Positions 23,340 to 35,960 are shown, counted from the first letter of the stretch. The stretch is 64,000 bases of DNA from Amborella trichopoda (GCF_000471905.2 NW_006495273.1:2397638-2461637), one strand, 5' to 3'. Translations and numbers: made by a program. Notes: generated by a model from the sequence alone, not told the origin.

Positions 23340-25000
23340 GTTGAGTGTGGACATGTTTTTACATGAGAATCTATGGACAACTTTTCTAAACAAGTATTTC
23401 TCTGGAAGTATAAGGGCTAGCAAAAAAATATGAGGGCTCAATTAGCATATCGTATATGAGAGGCAGGGATGTACTTATGCTATTCATAATCTTTAGTGAC
23501 ATCCCATTTGAAATTTGGAAATTTGAAAATTTATTAAATATTTGTAAGAGATGAACTTTTTAATATTTTGCTTATTTGCAACTATTCGAAGACCATGGCT
23601 TTTTCTATGGTTATTTCAAAATTCAATCAAAAGATACAGGTAAAGTGTTAAATTGCTTATAAGATCATTTGCCATACCTGCTAAATTTTAATGGCAGGAT
23701 TGTGCTTCTCAATAATTAGAGTTTGTTGATAGCTTTCATGGTACATACCATTGAAATTTTGATGGTTTTGATTTTATTTCATCAAGTTATCAAAAGATAT
23801 AGGTAAGATGTTAAATTGTCCATCTTTCATGAGTAATTTGATAAATTTCCCTTTCATCAATAATTTGATAACATGGTGGTCATCAAATACTTCGCGGTTG
23901 CTAATAAATTTATGCTGTTGACAATAAATGTTCGGATAAATAGTTCTAAGGTCAAGAAGGTTTATGGCAACTTCGCTCAGGCTTATGTTGCTCAAAGCTT
24001 GATGAAATTCATACATCTCTCAGTATTTTTTGGGCGTTTCTAGCGACTTTATCATTATACTTGTTACTTTATTATTGTACTCAATAATATGATAATGAAA
24101 ATTGGAAAAAATTAAAAGTGGTCGAACCAATGAAAACTGAAAGAAAAGGTATTTGCTTGAATTATTTCCTAATGTAAATTGACAAAAAAATGTATTAACT
24201 GGTTCAATCACAAAAAGAAAAAAAGCAAAAATTATGGTTGAATTATTGAACAAAACGAATTATACCAAAAACGTTTATGAAAATGATTCACACTATCTTA
24301 ATTCAAACCCAACAAAATTCATTACTATTGTCCCAGTTGGACCAATTTGTATCCTATCAATATCAGTTGTACTTTCTCCCACAGTTAGAATTTCCTTAAA
24401 GTCTGTTTTAAAAACAAAAAAATTCATTCCCATGGCTGAGAATTATTCTTTACTGTCGTGTACTTCTTTCTCCACCTTCTATAACCAGGTATACAAATTT
24501 TATAAATTTATTTAGCATTATTTGTGCTATTTATATCAAGTTATACTGAAAACTAATTATTCCCCACAATTAGAATCCTACCAAAGTCATTTCGAAAAAT
24601 AAGAAAAGAGTCCTTCTCCTTCTCTAAATTTAATGTTATGAAAAGAGATCTAGATTACATATAATTACATATAAATTATGGAAGGGACAGCTTCCATATC
24701 TCGTGGAAGAGGGTCCGTAACATGCCCTCCGGAAATTCATGCATAAGTGTTATAATTTCACATAATGTGGCCTTTGGCCGGTGAACTTGGTATACATAAC
24801 ATGAGTAAAGAAGTTCAAATGTTCTGATTCTTATGGTGGCTGGTGATATTGGTATTCATAATACAAACATTTGATGGACGTACATAGATGTGAAAAGGCC
24901 AAAGTGGAATTTATCAAGGTGCACCTATCTAAGAAATGAACTATTTCATATTTTATCTGTTTTCTAACTATTTTATCTTCGGTCGTGTGTTTGTTTTTTG
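23340..25000. other. intergenic, nothing recognised
   Basis: AT-rich. Open frames here (the longest starts at ATG 24234, 93 codons) show no conserved features. Confidence 0.55.
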
Positions 25001-25004
25001 GAAA

Positions 25005-25235
25005 AGTACATAATGAGACCATTTACCTTTGGTATTAAGTGGTGACAATTAATCTTGACTACTGGATGTGAAAATGGGTGGCTGCATTTATTTTAGTGAC
25101 TAAGCACAAAGTTCAAATGAAATTTTTTTGAATTTTATGATACCCAAGCTATCAGATTTCAAGTCCGATGGTTATATGTAATTGTACATCTTTATACCAA
25201 AAGTAAATGGTCTCATTGTATAAAATCCTTTGATT
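25005..25235. repeat. MITE family B copy with clear terminal inverted repeats
   Basis: The left end is 'atgagaccatttacctttgg', and the right end 'ccaaaagtaaatggtctcat' is its inverted complement apart from small differences. About 190 bp of noncoding DNA lies between. This is the best preserved copy of the family in the window. Confidence 0.75.
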
Positions 25236-25335
25236 GTTTATAGGTTTTCTATATTAAATTAGAAAATAGGTAAAATGTTAAATAATTAATGTCTTTGGTT
25301 ATTATGTTATTTTCCTATTTATAATTTTGTCATTT

Positions 25336-25527
25336 TCTTGGACATACATTTTCATGTTTTTCTAAATGTATATTTGGACTTACGTATTTTACTTTTTTAT
25401 TCTTTATTTCTTCTATTCATTCCCTCTTGGACATACATTTTCATGCATTCCATGTTTTCCTAAATGTATATTTGGACTTACGTATTTTACTTTTTTTATT
25501 CTTTGTTTCTTCTCTTCATTCCCTCTT
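25336..25527. repeat. tandem duplication, 2 x about 90-100 bp
   Basis: Both copies begin 'tcttggacatacattttcat' and contain 'tggacttacgtattttac' and 'ttcattccctct'. The second carries a 13-base insertion. Confidence 0.85.
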
Positions 25528-27110
25528 GTAAACACAATCTAGGAGAATTTTTAGGACCCGACCTTTTGAGATGTAAAGGAAGAATAAATAAATCAAGTGT
25601 ATTGTGTATGTGACATCATAAGATTGAACAGAGAGTGTCCTATTTTTTTTTTTATGGTAGATCTACATGTTTAAGAACTCAAAAATCCAATTCTTTCATT
25701 TGAAAATAATCATCTAATTTTTTTATGGTAGATCTACTCTTTCTGGCTTTCTATGTATCTCTCTCCCTCTTTCTCTCTGGTTTCTTCTTAGATGCTATCC
25801 AAACAACAAACACCTAATGTCTAGGTCTCCAGGATATGCGTATTCTGGGAGAGTCATCTTCTCGAGAAAGGCATCTCGAGGTATCCAAACAGGCCCTTCA
25901 ACAATGACTCACTGGAGCTTCAAACATTAGTGGAAGAGGGAAGAGCGGGAGAGAATGGGGGTACGATCTATTTTCATTTTATAAAAGTTTGGGCCGTTAC
26001 CTAGGGAAACTTGGTGTTTAACCTAAAAAACGAAAAAAGGGGCAACTTAGTTCTGTCTTAAGGATCGTAGAGAGAGAATAGTTTTTAGGCTGAGCCATTC
26101 AGGTAAATCTACTGTGCTTGACAGAGAGGACACAATAGGCTCATTTCCAACCCTATTCTCTCTTGAACTCCTAATCGACTCCAATGTAAAAGAGAGCTTT
26201 AATTATATCAACAATAAAAAATTACCAATCTTACTAAATTTTAATGTTCTTTTTATGAAAGTTGACTAAAAAATTTAATTAATTGGAGTTAGCTGCATAA
26301 ATTTTGATCTGCCTCATATTCATAGAAAGTTTTGACGAAATTTGATTGCCTACCTAATACAATCTACTTCCTTGAGAAGGTCATCACCCTTCATAAATAA
26401 CAATTTAATAAGCAAATAAAGTGTAAAAAAGTCTCATCCTTGGACAAGCAGAGCGATATGCTTTTGGTGGTAGGTAAGCCTAATGGATCGCACTATCTTA
26501 AAGAGTCCTCTTTATATTGAACAAATAATTGAACAAATAAGGAAAAAGAAAGAAAGAAGGGAGGGCCTTCTAATGAGTTGGTGCTTAATCCCCCTTTTTT
26601 TAATTAACTTTCAAAGTTAAAAATTCAGTAAAAGGGGATTACTTTTGTAATTGTGTAGCAAGCTAAATCGATAAGAGTGAATGCCCAAAAATATTAGAAA
26701 AACCAAAACAATTGTTTGATGCTTATAACTTTAAGAGGTTGGTTTAAGTGTTGGACATGGTGTGTGGGGCAATCCTAAATGTCATTTGGTACCAATTAGC
26801 AGACCCATGAGTTAGAACTTGATGGAAATGCTTGAATAGTGGGTGGCAATACTAGTCCCCTATTTTTTAGGTATATGGGTGGAGCTAGGGGCCAATAAAC
26901 CTGGACCCCACCCAGGACCCGACATCCGGACTTGAACCGATCTGTTGCCATCCCTAGGTGGAGCTACATCCTTTATTTAATTTTCTCAAAATTTATGGCA
27001 GTAATGGAACAAATTAGGGAAATTACCACTAATATATCTTAATTTTAAGAAAATCGTAAAAAAAACCCCAACTTCCCAAAACTTCGTCCATACCCTTTTT
27101 TTCAATTTTA
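25528..27110. other. intergenic, nothing recognised
   Basis: No conserved protein or RNA signature. A GC-richer patch at about 26875-26960 ('caggacccgacatccgg') may be a remnant of a hAT-like subterminal region. Confidence 0.5.
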
Positions 27111-28433
27111 AGATTTTTTAGACGAAAATACCCTTTACGGTAGTTTTTTTACCGTAATACATTATAAATGTATTATGGTAAAAAGACTACCGTAATAGTG
27201 TGAAGACACATTACAGTACTCGAAATACTGTAATGAATATTACGATAATTTAAATACTGTAAAAAACATTACGATACTTTAATTATTGTAAATCATAAAT
27301 ATATTATTTAAAATATTTTTAGCACCATAATACTTTAATTATGTATTACGGTAACTCCAAAACCAACAACTCAAAAAGTTTTTTAGGAGTAGAAATATGA
27401 GAGTATGCACCCCTTAATTCACAACTCTCGATTACTTTTGATTATTCACAACTCTCGATTATTTTTGATTGAGAAGCCACTTCCTGATCAGAGACCCCTC
27501 TTTCTGAATCCTTCTTGAGCTTTTTTGTGTTCGACTCTTCTTCCATGTAGAAAAGCTCCATTGCTTTTGTCTGAAAGGTTTTTCAATTTCCAATGAATCA
27601 CAACTCTCCAACACCAAGAGCCCATGAATTTCTTCATGGTTAGAAACATATGTAGTTCCATCATCCATTTCGAAGCTTTCTATAACTTTAGATTGATAAG
27701 CAACTTCCAGAATATAGAAATTTTTTTTTGAATCCTTCACTAGCCCTTCCTGGTTAAAATCTTCTTCTTGGTAGAACAGTTCCACTCCTTCAGCACTCCT
27801 TGAAACTTGCCAAACCTCACGTACCAAGGTGAGGTCTTAAAACTCCCATCTTGTCTACTGCACCGCCAAATAGATGGAAAGGGCCTGCGACTGTGTCAAC
27901 TGCTACTGAAATATAACTGCCCAACCGCCCGACTGCATACGTCTTTCGAAAACCTCAAAATCAGAAAAGCAACTGAATTACAGCAAAACCAGCGCCATTG
28001 TTACCTCAATCACTCCGAGACCATAAACCGAATCCAAAAGACTCAATTTCCAACCATTAGTATAGGCACTTTAGCATAATGCGGGATGAAAACCGAATCC
28101 AAAATACTCAATTTCCAGCCATTAATATAAGCACTTTAGCATAATGCGGGATGAAAGGAGTAGCCTTGATATTAGCTTTGGTTTGAAGCTTTTTAAAGCA
28201 TTACGGTACTAAGAATGCCGTCAAGCATATATTTATATATTACGATAATTTAAGTACGGTAATGTTTTTTACGGCATTTAAATTAGGGTAATGTTTATTA
28301 CGGTACTCGAAATACCATAATGTATATTCACACTATTACGGTAGTCTTTCTACCGTAATACACTCAAAATGCGTTACGGTAGAAAGACTACCAAAATATA
28401 TTACGGTAAAAGGTATTTTCGTCCAAAAAATCT
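27111..28433. mobile_element. long-terminal-inverted-repeat element with TTACGGTA arrays
   Basis: The outer 25-30 bases are inverted complements ('agattttttagacgaaaata' on the left; the complement of 'tattttcgtccaaaaaatct' on the right). Inside, both ends carry about 250 bp of repeated TTACGGTA/TACCGTAA words, themselves palindromic ('taccgtaat...attacggta'). About 0.8 kb of unrelated, less AT-rich DNA separates the arms and carries an open frame. The architecture fits a foldback or Mutator-like element, possibly with captured DNA. I saw no transposase and no clear target duplication. Confidence 0.65.
27459..27827 (-). CDS. open frame inside the inverted-repeat element, unknown
   Basis: A 122-codon frame that opens at a TTG rather than an ATG; internal ATGs are later. 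The product would be acidic then basic ([16 protein letters not shown], ending [14 protein letters not shown]). I do not recognise it. It could be a captured host exon fragment or chance. Its only distinction is its position between the two inverted arms. Confidence 0.2.
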   Translation of the reverse strand: MVREVWQVSRSAEGVELFYQEEDFNQEGLVKDSKKNFYILEVAYQSKVIESFEMDDGTTYVSNHEEIHGLLVLESCDSLEIEKPFRQKQWSFSTWKKSRTQKSSRRIQKEGSLIRKWLLNQK

Positions 28434-28524
28434 GCTCACTCATCACGAGTAACAAGAAATTTTTTAACTCGCTTATCAAGAAAAAGGAAATAAAAAACAA
28501 AGAAAGTTAGTCTCTTTGTGTTTG

Positions 28525-29010
28525 TACGTGGGAAACCTTTATATGTGGTGCCATATGTAAGGCACATGGTATTGGTATTTTCAGCCGTCGGATTTAAATG
28601 GACAATTGAGATTGTTTTTAGTCATGTCTAACACTATTTTATCTTTAGGTTTTTAAATCATTTTGATGTTTAGGGTGTGTCCACTTCTTATTGGGGCAAA
28701 TCTAATGAACATAAAAAATATTTCTAATAAAGTAAAACGACCAAAATACTCTTGCAAATTATAGAGATATTTTGGTCCTCTCTTTGTACATAAATATATT
28801 TCTTTATTTTTTTAGGTGCCCCTATGAGAAGTGTGCAAGCTAAAATATAAATTAAATATCAAGTATGATATGCACTCTGAGCCATCCATTCGATCAAGAT
28901 CAAACTCTTAGAGGCCAACTTGTAGCATTAGGGCTAAAGCTCTCCCAGCCATCCATTTAAGATCGGATGACTGAGAATAACAGTCACATATGGACGTAAA
29001 AATATTTCCC
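28525..29010. repeat. MITE family C copy
   Basis: It starts near 'gtgggaaacctttatatgtgg' and ends near 'gtaaaaatatttccc', with 'cggatttaaatgga' and 'atccatttaagatcgg' as an inner inverted pair. It shares 'gtccactcctta'-, 'ttttggtc'- and 'taggtgcccc'-like words with the copy at 49775. Confidence 0.45.
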
Positions 29011-29104
29011 ATTATAAATATTTTGTCAAAGTTGATGTCCAATAAAATGGGCTGCCTAGATTGAACCTTGTGTGCTTTTGGGACCTTCCAATTCTTGGAA
29101 CAGT

Positions 29105-29450
29105 ATGACGACTTTGTACCAAAGCAGGAAGGTGCACCTCAAAAAATTAAATAGAAAAGAGTATTTTAAAGTTGGAAATTTTTTCAATTGATCATATTGA
29201 TCTAAGATTTATTGACATAAAGAAAAAAAAAGATTTTAAGTCCTAAAAACAATGTATTTTGCTACAAGTTATCGAGAACGTTTATTTTCAAGATTTTCAG
29301 GTGTTTATATACTTGTTCGATATGCAAATTTTTTTAATTTTAAATTTCATAATTAGTATTGAACGGATTTTGAAGCCATCATATGATTTCCAACACCAGA
29401 ACTATATCTTCTGATAAAATTTGGAAAAGCACCTTACTAGTACAGTATAT
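29105..29450 (+). repeat. MITE family A copy
   Basis: Family A landmarks in order: 'ggtgcacctcaaaaa', 'caattgatcatattgatct', 'gattttaagtcctaaaaa' and 'ttcaagattttcaggtg'. The right end is 'aaaatttggaaaagcacctt'. Confidence 0.55.
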
Positions 29451-30221
29451 ACAAACCAAGTCCATTTAGATCCTTTGCTGGAGAGACTTTGCTTTCTGTT
29501 TTAACCTCGATGAGTTCCTTTGCAAGAATTTTGAGGTGAAATGCGTAATACTTACTCTCATTAGTTCTGAATGAGATTTTAATCGAATTGTGAGCTAAGT
29601 ACAAATCCAGATAAAAAGGGGTTGGGGTCGTGGTAATAGCATCCTCTATACCTCAGTTACACATTGCAACTTCCATTCTTACTGATACTTTTTAAAATAT
29701 TTTAACCATTTAAAAAATAAGTAGGTGCCCCACTGAATTACCATTCCTACTGATACTTTTTAAAATACTTTAACTATTTCGAAAACGAGTAGGTGCATGA
29801 ATTCCCCCACTGAATTACCCGGAATAAAAAAGGTACAAATCCATAGAACGAATTTTTGAAAAATTGCAATATCATTGGCACTGTTACAATAGTGACGGTC
29901 GGCATATATTCTTTGCAAAATTGCAGACACATGATAGGATACCTTGGTTTTCGAAATCCCTTTGGTTACTACGGGATGCTCATTCTGTGCTTAAAGTATA
30001 GATGCCCTCGACACCTAAATCTCCCTGTAATGCAGTCGAGTCTTGGATGAATATATCCTCATGATGAAAATGGGCATAGGGAAACACTAGTTAAAGTCAA
30101 GGTACTCGGATTTCGGTCAAGGCGAGTTACTCGACTGAGTCTGAATAATGCGTTGAAGTTTATATCATGTTAGAAAAAAAAAAGGAATAATAAAAAGAAA
30201 TAAGGCATATATACAAAAAAA

Positions 30222-30600
30222 AAGTTTATATAAAGTCGCAAGCTTAAAATGTAGAGGTACGGTGCACTTTAAAAACCTATTGAAAAAGGTTGTTTGACAA
30301 TGGAAAACCTTCTAATTGATGATCTCGAATTCGAGATGTATGACTATGAAAGAAAAAACCATATTTCAAGTGTAAAAAAATAGTACATCTTATAACACAT
30401 TTTTAGACTCTTTTTTTCAAGATTTTTAATTGTTTACATATTTTCTTGATTTGAACCATTTTTAGAGTTTTAAATTTTATAAATGAATAGAAAAATACAT
30501 TTTTAGGCCATCCTAAGAATTTTTGAAACCAAACTTACATCTTCAGACAAAATTTGGAGGTGTGCCTTTGTTTAGAGTTACAAACTTATACAAAGCACAA
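30222..30600 (+). repeat. MITE family A copy
   Basis: It begins 'aagtttatataaagtcgcaa' and includes 'aaaaaggttgtttgacaatg', 'atgatctcgaattcgag', 'acatcttataacaca' and 'ggaggtgtgcctttg'. It is among the more complete copies. Confidence 0.6.
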
Positions 30601-30844
30601 CCTAGTAAGATACCTATTATTATCACGAATAGTTAAGTAGCATATTGGTAAAATGAGGTGCGGCCTCAACAAGAAGTTGAGGCCTTGAACCTTGCCCACT
30701 GCACATTAATTTGTGAATCCCGTGTTTTTAAATCAATATTATGTTTGAATAAGTTGATGTATTTAACTCTGTCTATTGGAGGTATTGAACACTATATATT
30801 GGAGCCACAACTAAGTTCTTTCGAATATATTTATTTTAAATCTA

Positions 30845-30960
30845 TCTTTTCTTAGCTTGCCACTCATCCATCTCAACATCTTATATTCATGTTAGTTTTT
30901 TACTGTACAATATTCCACCCCATAAAACAAAGCTGATCTCATAAAGAACCATGTATGAGA
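30845..30960 (-). pseudogene. LINE reverse-transcriptase C-terminal fragment
   Basis: Minus-strand translation gives FFMRSALFYGVEYCTVKN, a stop, then HEYKMLRWMSGKL. This matches the common plant LINE RT tail (RPAxLYGxECWxVKxQH...MLRWMxG). A fragment only. Confidence 0.65.
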
Positions 30961-31029
30961 GTTAGTCCGACTACCACCTAACCTTAGATCCATTGGATGT
31001 AAGTGGATATTAAAAAAGAAACTTAACTC

Positions 31030-32450
31030 CGAATGACGTATTAAAAAATACAAGGCAAGACTTGTAGCAAAAGGTTTTACTCAAAAGGAAGGGATAGATT
31101 ATTTTGACACCTTTGATAGATTATTTTGACACCTACTCACTTGTTGCCAAAATGTCTTCAATTAGGATGATCATATCCATAGCAGCCTACATTGACCTAG
31201 AATTACATCAAATGGATGTGAAAACCACTTTCTTAAATGGTGACCTAGAAGATGATATATACATTAATCAACCCAAACGTTTTGTTGTGAAAGAAAAGGA
31301 AAAGTTAGTATACAAACTCAACAATTCACTTTATGGTCTCAAGCAAGCTTTAAGAAGATGGTTCCTCAAGTTCCACTGAACCCTGATTAGATATGGATTC
31401 AAACCAAATAAAGATGACCATTGTGTATACCATAAGACCAATGAGACTAGCATTACTTTCATGACTTGATATGTGGATGACATTCTAAAAGCTAGTAGCA
31501 CCCTAGACCACATAAGGGATACAAATGCAATGCTATCAAGTAATTTTAATATGAAAGATATGGAAGAGGCTTCATATGTGTTAGGGATTCATATTATAAG
31601 AGATAGAGCAGCCCGCACTATTCAATTATCTATATTGCAAGAAAGTTCTTGAGAGATTTGGTATGAGTGAATCCAAGGCTATAGATACACCTGTGGAATG
31701 GAGAGGAAAATTAAATGTCAATATGAAACCAAACAAGGATCTTGAGAGAAATGAGATGGAAAGATCCCGTATCGGAGTGCCGTAGGATCACTAATATATT
31801 TAACCATATGAACTAGACCCGATCTAGCTTTTTCTCAAAGCTTGATTGGTCGATTTCAAAGTGATCATGGATTAGAACATTGGAAAGCTGTGAAAAGAAT
31901 CATGAGGCATTTGAAAGGAATACTTGATTATGGATTAACCTATGGCAATGTGAGTGAGCTTAAAGTTTTGGGATACACAGACTCTGATTATCAAGGAGCC
32001 CCGGATGACTCGAGTTCTACTTCGGGTTATCTATTTCTTTATTGCGATGGTGCCATTTCATGGCGCACCAAGAAGTAAGACACTGTAGCCCTATCTACCA
32101 TGGAAGCCGAGTATATGGTTTTAAGTTCCGCAACTTTAACAGCCATTTGGATTAAGAAGTTCTTGAATCATCATAACTGCAACCTTAAAAAACATGGAAC
32201 TATTAGAATCATGTATGACAATCAAGCTGCAATAGCAGTGGAGTTGAATCGAGGTTCCATAGCAAGTCAAGGCACATTAAAGCTCAATATCATAGAGTAA
32301 GAGAAGAGATAGTAGCTGGTAAAGTAGAAATTGGTTATATTCTTTTTGAGGCTATGAATGCAGATCCATTAACCAAAGGCTTGGGGGCAAATGATTTTAT
32401 GAGGCATGTGCATGGGATGAGTTTAAGGAGGTTGACATAGTTGCTATTAC
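31030..32450 (+). mobile_element. Ty1-copia 3' half: reverse transcriptase and RNase H, decayed
   Basis: Starts inside the RT ([19 protein letters not shown]), then LELHQMDVKTTFLNGDLED, LNNSLYGLKQALRRW and the catalytic YVDDILKAS. RNase H follows (GYTDSDYQGAPDDSSSTSGY, then STMEAEYMVLSS, then YDNQAAIAV), and the domain ends near NADPLTKGLGANDF. There are several in-frame stops and frameshifts. A direct repeat of about 20 bases at 31087-31130 doubles the coding text after GIDY. The gag, protease and integrase regions are absent. Confidence 0.85.
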
Positions 32451-32570
32451 TTTATATATTGCTTATGAATGATAAATCCATGGATAAGTATGCATGCTTT
32501 GATTTATTGTGAATGATATTGAGAGAGAGATATATATGAATTCAGGTTTCAAAAGGCCAAGTGGGGAGAA

Positions 32571-34950
32571 TGTTGGAAATATGGCCTATCAAGGCCTAAA
32601 TTCCAGTAGTCTCTCATTCAATGGGAACGATTGAGAAATTGAAATCTTGGCGTCTTGCGAAATGGAGCCCAAATTCTTTTACCTCGAGTACGCATGAGGC
32701 ATCGAGAGTTCACGTGTTGAAAAAACAATTTTTCAAAGAGGTGTGAGGGTCGCTTCCTAGTCAGGAATTTATAGGTTAGCCTCATGTTTAGCTGCAATCG
32801 ACCAGGGCTTGGAGAATCCAAATGAGAAAAATAGAACTCGTGAACTTATTGAGTATTCGCCCTGTATGGAATGGTCAAGACTTATGGGACATAAATCCGT
32901 ATCCTAACACGAAACCATTGCATTGCATGTGCATTTTTATTTCGTATGGGAAGCCACTCTTCCAGATGCATTATCCGAGTTTGGAAAGAGCCAGTGCACA
33001 TGGACATTGAGATGACCCTTGTAATTGAGTTGGATCATATCCCATAGGGGTACACCTGTAATCTATTGAGAGCCGAATGATTGGAAGTTCTGGCTCATCA
33101 GCTTTGATATAACCAATTATATGTCCCTACTTTAGACTGTGGAGCACAAGTTTATTAGTTTGAATTGAGACTCGACAGAACGTCAAGCGGGACTAGCCCA
33201 ATGGAGTACTCTAATGCCTATAATTATTAGCCTGAGATCTCACTATACCTTTTGTTTGATTTTATAATGATAAAAAAAACCTAAAAATTGCTAAAAAATA
33301 CTTTAAATATTTATTATGAATTTTAGAGAATTTTTTAGAATTTTATTTGCTAAAAAAATAAGAGTTTTCATATTGTTTGGCTCAAATTCTACTTTAGTTT
33401 TGACCTGGTAGTGCCATGTGGCGTCCGAGTGGCCATAGGGCTGCCACATGATACCCCACACCTCACTCTAGGATCACTGCCCAGCTGGGCACTGATCCCT
33501 AGGTGGAGGATTAGATTGGCATTTGTTTGCTTGTTTTATAAGGGGTTGCATTATGGTGTCTTGTTAAATATTGTTATATTTTGTTATATAATGTTATAAA
33601 TTAAGGCCCCTTTTTTATCACATGTCTTAATTAACTCACACATGGATCATGCATGACATGGGTCATGCATGACATGTGTGAAGTTTAATTAATTAATTTA
33701 TTTGATATTAAAGAGAAATATATTTTCAAATATATTCACACACATGTGTGAAAGGGACATTATCTTTAAATTGATTGGTTTGAAATTTTAGATCTACAAA
33801 GTGATTGGCTTTGATAAAGAATAATATCTCCACATATGTGAGCTTTGTAAATTACTTATTTGGCCTTTAGCCTTTGTGGTTATCTACTCTAATACATTAT
33901 TAAAAAAACTAAAGGTATTTTTGTAAGGCCAAATTGAATACAATTGGAACAAAAACATGGGCCAGTAACAAAATGGTAAAGTGGCATAACTTAAGGTTAG
34001 GGTGAGTGATAATAGTGTGAAATCTCATCCCTTCATCCTAGTGGTTGGATGGAGATATGTGGCTAGGTACATTAGCCTCTCATGTGCCTTTGGATTAGTG
34101 CATCAAGGGTGTTGATTGAATCCAAAGTTACACCCATGTTATAAAAGCACACCATGAGATATCAAACCCTAACTATCTTAACTCTTGAACCATTTTGGAA
34201 AATTGTATCTCCCCTCCTTCTTCTAAGTTGTTGTGAGAGAAAATTGAAGAGAGAGAGCTTTTAGAGTTCCATTAACAATGATCTTGAGGTGGTCCTCCTT
34301 TCTTATGCTTAAGGCCATAGTATGCATTGATCAAGGTAAACTCCATTGAATTTTCTTTTCTCGTAAGATCATATCCTTGGCATCTATAGTTGCTAGAGTT
34401 TTGAATTTAAAAAAATTTCATTGATCTTAGAATCCCCATTTGATCATCATTTTCATCATGCTTATTCATAGTGTGGTCCTTCATGAGTTATAGTCTATGT
34501 GCATGAGAATCCATGATCATGCATAGTATCATTTAATTACTTTGCTTCAAACCCATCAAATAATTTAGTCTCAGAGTGTCACTCAATTTTTCAGAACTTT
34601 TTCATCATGTTTTTTACCTATGGGGGTTCATAATCTTTCCATACAATACTGTTTTGGTGGTCCGAGGGACCACCGTATGTAGTTTGGTCATAACTCTCTT
34701 GTTCTTTATCTAATTCGATTCAAACCTTTTGCATTCTGTTTTAGATGATAATGCCAGTGTGTTGAGATATTAAGAAGTGATTTTAATTTGGATTAGACAT
34801 TCTTGTGTGATTGAACCACTTTTGTACAATCCGAAGGAACAAAATTAAGTCCTTATAGGGTCCGATTGTGTAGCCTCGGCACAAGGGGTTCGAAACATGG
34901 CTTCTCTATTTTAATTTGGTATTCTAATTCCCGGTTTAGTTGATTTTATT
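32571..34950 (+). repeat. probable 3' LTR of the copia element
   Basis: A polypurine tract 'aagtggggagaa' ends at 32570 and the next bases are TGTTGGAAAT, the standard copia LTR start. A TATA-like 'tataaaagcacacc' lies near 34141, followed by leader-like 'gagagaaaattgaagagaga'. The right boundary is not defined; the whole span to about 34.95 kb has LTR-like character and no coding sequence, but part could be another repeat. Confidence 0.5.
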
Positions 34951-35129
34951 ATTTAGAATTTTTTTTAGATTAGTTGCATGATGTATTTAAGCTTTGGGAC
35001 ATAGTTTATGTAATTTGTGCTATGAAAGTGTAATTCATAAATCAGTCGTGCTTTATATATAATTGCCCCATAAGGGTTGATATTTGAGTTTATTTACAGT
35101 AGTTATATAAGGCCAGAAATGGTTGTCAT

Positions 35130-35290
35130 TGTTATGTAAAATGATTGTAACTTATTTTCACCACGTAAAACAAAGCTGATCTCATAGGTATCCTATAAAA
35201 CTTCCCGTTCAGTTTCATTAGTATGTAGCGATCACATAAAACTCCAATTGCACATCTCCACCTCGCCCACTCACTTAAGCTTTTCCTAAG
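35130..35290 (-). pseudogene. LINE reverse-transcriptase fragment
   Basis: Minus strand: WRCAIGVLCDRYILMKLNG, then KFYRIPMRSALFYVVK. This matches the widespread plant LINE RT segment (GVLCDxxxPxKLKGKFYRTAIRPAxLYG). It overlaps by about 22 nearly identical bases with the fragment at 30.85-30.96 kb and covers the part just upstream of it in the LINE. Confidence 0.7.
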
Positions 35291-35384
35291 ACTTGCTAAC
35301 AAAAATAAATAAAAGGAAAAGAACATAAAGGCTTGCATACCTAAGCAATATGCTCTCAACGTGGGGTTCACATTAATGCTTAAC

Positions 35385-35600
35385 TAATGGAAAAGTACAT
35401 AATAACACAATTAGGTACTAATACAAGGAGGTCAAAATTGTTATTGATCCTTAGATTTGAAATCAGGTAGTTAGGGATGTGCATTGACCAAGCTCAAAGT
35501 TTAAAAGAGAATTTCTCGTTATTTATTATATAACCCAAGCCGTAGAATTTGACATCTTACAATTTAGCTTGATTATAACCTTGAAGTAAAAACAATGTTG
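35385..35600. repeat. MITE family B, degraded copy
   Basis: 'ggaaaagtacataataacac' and 'caaggaggtcaaaattg' match the family B left end, and 'aagctcaaagtttaaa' and 'acccaagccgtagaatttgaca' match its interior. The right end is lost. Confidence 0.45.
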
Positions 35601-35639
35601 CTATTAATAATTCTGATGATAAAAGTTTTCCTCTTCTCA

Positions 35640-35960
35640 TAACTAGACCCACAAAACTAACCCATTCCGCCCACCCATGCCCCTCCTCCTCCCCCTCCCC
35701 ATAGGCTGGCAGTAGGCTAGGCCTGAACCCTGCAAGCCCTAACCATAGTCAGCCCAGATCCCTAAAAGCCCGACTCGGCCCAGCCCAAGCAAGGCCAAGG
35801 GAGCCTTTGCCTTGTCTAGGCTGGGTCGGGCCTAACAGTTTCAAATGAAAGAAAAAGGAAAATAATGAAAAATATGGGGTCGGCCAAGGGTGGGGACGGC
35901 ACTAAGGTCACATTTTATGCCCCCTGGCCTAGTTTTTTAAGGCTAGGGCTCATTGACAGC
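35640..35960. repeat. GC-rich hAT-like repeat block
   Basis: Dense words such as 'ggctaggcctgaac', 'cccgactcggcccagccc' and 'ggctgggtcgggcc' in inverted arrangement. Similar blocks occur at 50366-50640 and 52860-53480. No gene is seen. Confidence 0.35.

Noticed and set aside
24234..24515. Plus-strand open frame of 93 codons starting with ATG
   Set aside because: Low-complexity composition of AT-rich DNA, no recognised domain, no splice-linked neighbours.
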